A stretch of DNA of 5,859 nucleotides from CAUZEB01 sp963578655 (GTDB lineage Bacteria; Chloroflexota; Dehalococcoidia; Lucifugimonadales; CAUZEB01): positions 1 through 5,859 of the forward strand of contig CAUZEB010000117.1 in the NCBI GenBank assembly GCA_963578655.1, given 5' to 3'. This document shows positions 4,785 through 5,859 of the stretch, piece by piece. The position numbers and the translations under genes are program-made. The notes beneath the pieces are model-generated. The model searched no databases. It was given only the letters and a program-made list of their open reading frames with translations, and was not told where the DNA came from. Each line of letters begins with the position of its first letter. Positions within the stretch are counted from its first letter, which is position 1.

Positions 4785-5859
4785 CTATTCCAAACGCCTG
4801 ATCTTAGGTAATCCGACCATAGTTGTTATTCCGATAACTGTTAAGATACTACCATTAATGAGGATCGCTCCTGGAGCGCCAAAGATCCCTGCTATTGCAC
4901 CTATTCCAATATGACCAACAGGAGAAACTCCTATACTTAGTACCCAGGCGCCCATTGCCCGACCTCTCTCCTCATTAGAGACATTCTCTTGCATTATCAT
5001 TTTGTAGAGAGTGTCTGCTATTGATGCAAAAGCGTTTATTGTTGCCAAAATAATTAGGAAGAATACCCAAATGCTTGTGAGAAATAAGGCCATTTGACTA
5101 AGGCCAAATCCGATTACAGATATAAATGTCAATACCCCTTTGCTTCGATAGTTACCGAGGTTTGCTAAGATAATTAGACCCAGAGCGCCCCCAGCTTGTC
5201 TAACCGCAGTCATAACGCCCAAACCTATGGCCCCTACACCTAAAACGTCTCGGGCGAAAATAGGTAGTATACTCTGATTTGTGAATCCAAAAACTTCCGT
5301 TGCTGAGGTCAACAACATTAGAGTCATTAAGGTTCTATTTCCTCTAATTAATCTAATGTAGCTTTTAAGGTTACTCAGGATTGACTGACGATTAACAGGA
5401 GCGAACTGAGCTACATTTCGGGTCAACAGAAGAACAGTAAATGCGACAACAAAGCATATAGTTATGACGATGTATTGACCTCCCGTTCCGACCGTTACTA
5501 TCAATACACCTGCAAGGATCGACCCAAAAACACCCCCAATTCTATGGCTGAGATCATTTAGGGATAATGCATTGAGTGCGTGTTCTGTACCTACCATGTC
5601 GTATGTTAATGCCTGTCTCGTCGTGAAAGTGAATGTCCAAATACATCCACCAGAGGCTGCTAGTACTAGTACATGCCATATCTCAGCGGCGTTGGTTATC
5701 AATAGAAACGCCATGGCGATAGAGACTACGCAACCCAGTAATGTAACCACCTGTAACAATCGGCGGCGATTTAAACGATCTGCGACAGAACCTGAAAGTA
5801 ATCCTAGGAAAAACATCGGGGCCATTCTAAGTGCCGTTGATAGTCCTACCATTACGGGC
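4785..5859 (-). CDS. MFS_3-type exporter, N-terminus beyond the window
   Basis: The visible 357 residues belong to a major facilitator transporter most like the MFS_3 group (PF05977, EntS-like exporters). The frame is still open at the right edge, with Pro-Val before the first Met at 5852, so that Met is internal and about one helix is missing at the N-terminus. Numbering from that Met, motif A between helices 2 and 3 is GSVADRLNRRR (21-31). ILPIFARDVLG (195-205) is the typical start of the second half, and S-N-E-E-R-G-R-A-M-G (292-301) followed by SPVG (310-313) is the cytoplasmic signature before the last helices. About eleven helices are visible. Drug, siderophore or metabolite export by proton antiport is the family role; the substrate is unknown. 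The gene ends in TAG at 4787-4785, before the tRNA promoter. Nothing suggests truncation other than the window edge. Confidence 0.9.
   Translation of the reverse strand, partial: PVMVGLSTALRMAPMFFLGLLSGSVADRLNRRRLLQVVTLLGCVVSIAMAFLLITNAAEIWHVLVLAASGGCIWTFTFTTRQALTYDMVGTEHALNALSLNDLSHRIGGVFGSILAGVLIVTVGTGGQYIVITICFVVAFTVLLLTRNVAQFAPVNRQSILSNLKSYIRLIRGNRTLMTLMLLTSATEVFGFTNQSILPIFARDVLGVGAIGLGVMTAVRQAGGALGLIILANLGNYRSKGVLTFISVIGFGLSQMALFLTSIWVFFLIILATINAFASIADTLYKMIMQENVSNEERGRAMGAWVLSIGVSPVGHIGIGAIAGIFGAPGAILINGSILTVIGITTMVGLPKIRRLE

Noticed and set aside
1..5859. CRISPR array, toxin-antitoxin pair, transposase or phage genes
   Set aside because: No regularly spaced repeats, no recognisable paired small genes and no transposase, integrase or phage motifs were seen on either strand.

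Overview
The window looks like bacterial chromosome of moderately AT-rich composition, with every supportable gene on the minus strand. The organism cannot be named from this sequence alone. The tRNA-Asn resembles those of Chloroflexota and Firmicutes (TCCGCAG acceptor arm, encoded CCA end) more than the enterobacterial version. Together with the mix of an MFS_3 exporter, an EamA permease and a lone AllA-type protein, this makes a free-living, possibly aquatic, Chloroflexota-like bacterium a reasonable guess, held with low confidence.

Layout from right to left, the direction of transcription: a partial MFS exporter (4785-5859, its N-terminus lies beyond the window); a tRNA-Asn(GTT) with a plausible promoter of its own (4593-4667); a six-helix membrane protein of unknown function with a textbook Shine-Dalgarno site (3773-4396); an intergenic stretch with two overlapping, mutually exclusive palindromes (3692-3743); an ankyrin-repeat protein with an export signal (3087-3653); a two-helix membrane protein resembling the DUF6141 family (2499-3035); an AllA/ureidoglycolate-lyase-like protein (1847-2407) followed by a hairpin (1789-1820); and an EamA/DMT permease (756-1661). 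Positions 79-755 hold no intact gene. They include what may be a frame-broken remnant of a minus-strand gene (159-490) and a very good sigma70-type promoter (118-146) that drives a small CxxC protein cut off by the left edge.

The ankyrin, DUF6141-like and AllA-like genes are tandem with gaps of roughly 50-90 bases, so they may be co-transcribed, but nothing in their families ties them to one pathway. Two genes are transporters and three more are membrane-anchored or exported, so the region looks like ordinary accessory cell-envelope content next to a tRNA. I found no convincing new multi-gene system. The most unusual sequence signal is the nested palindrome upstream of the ankyrin gene.
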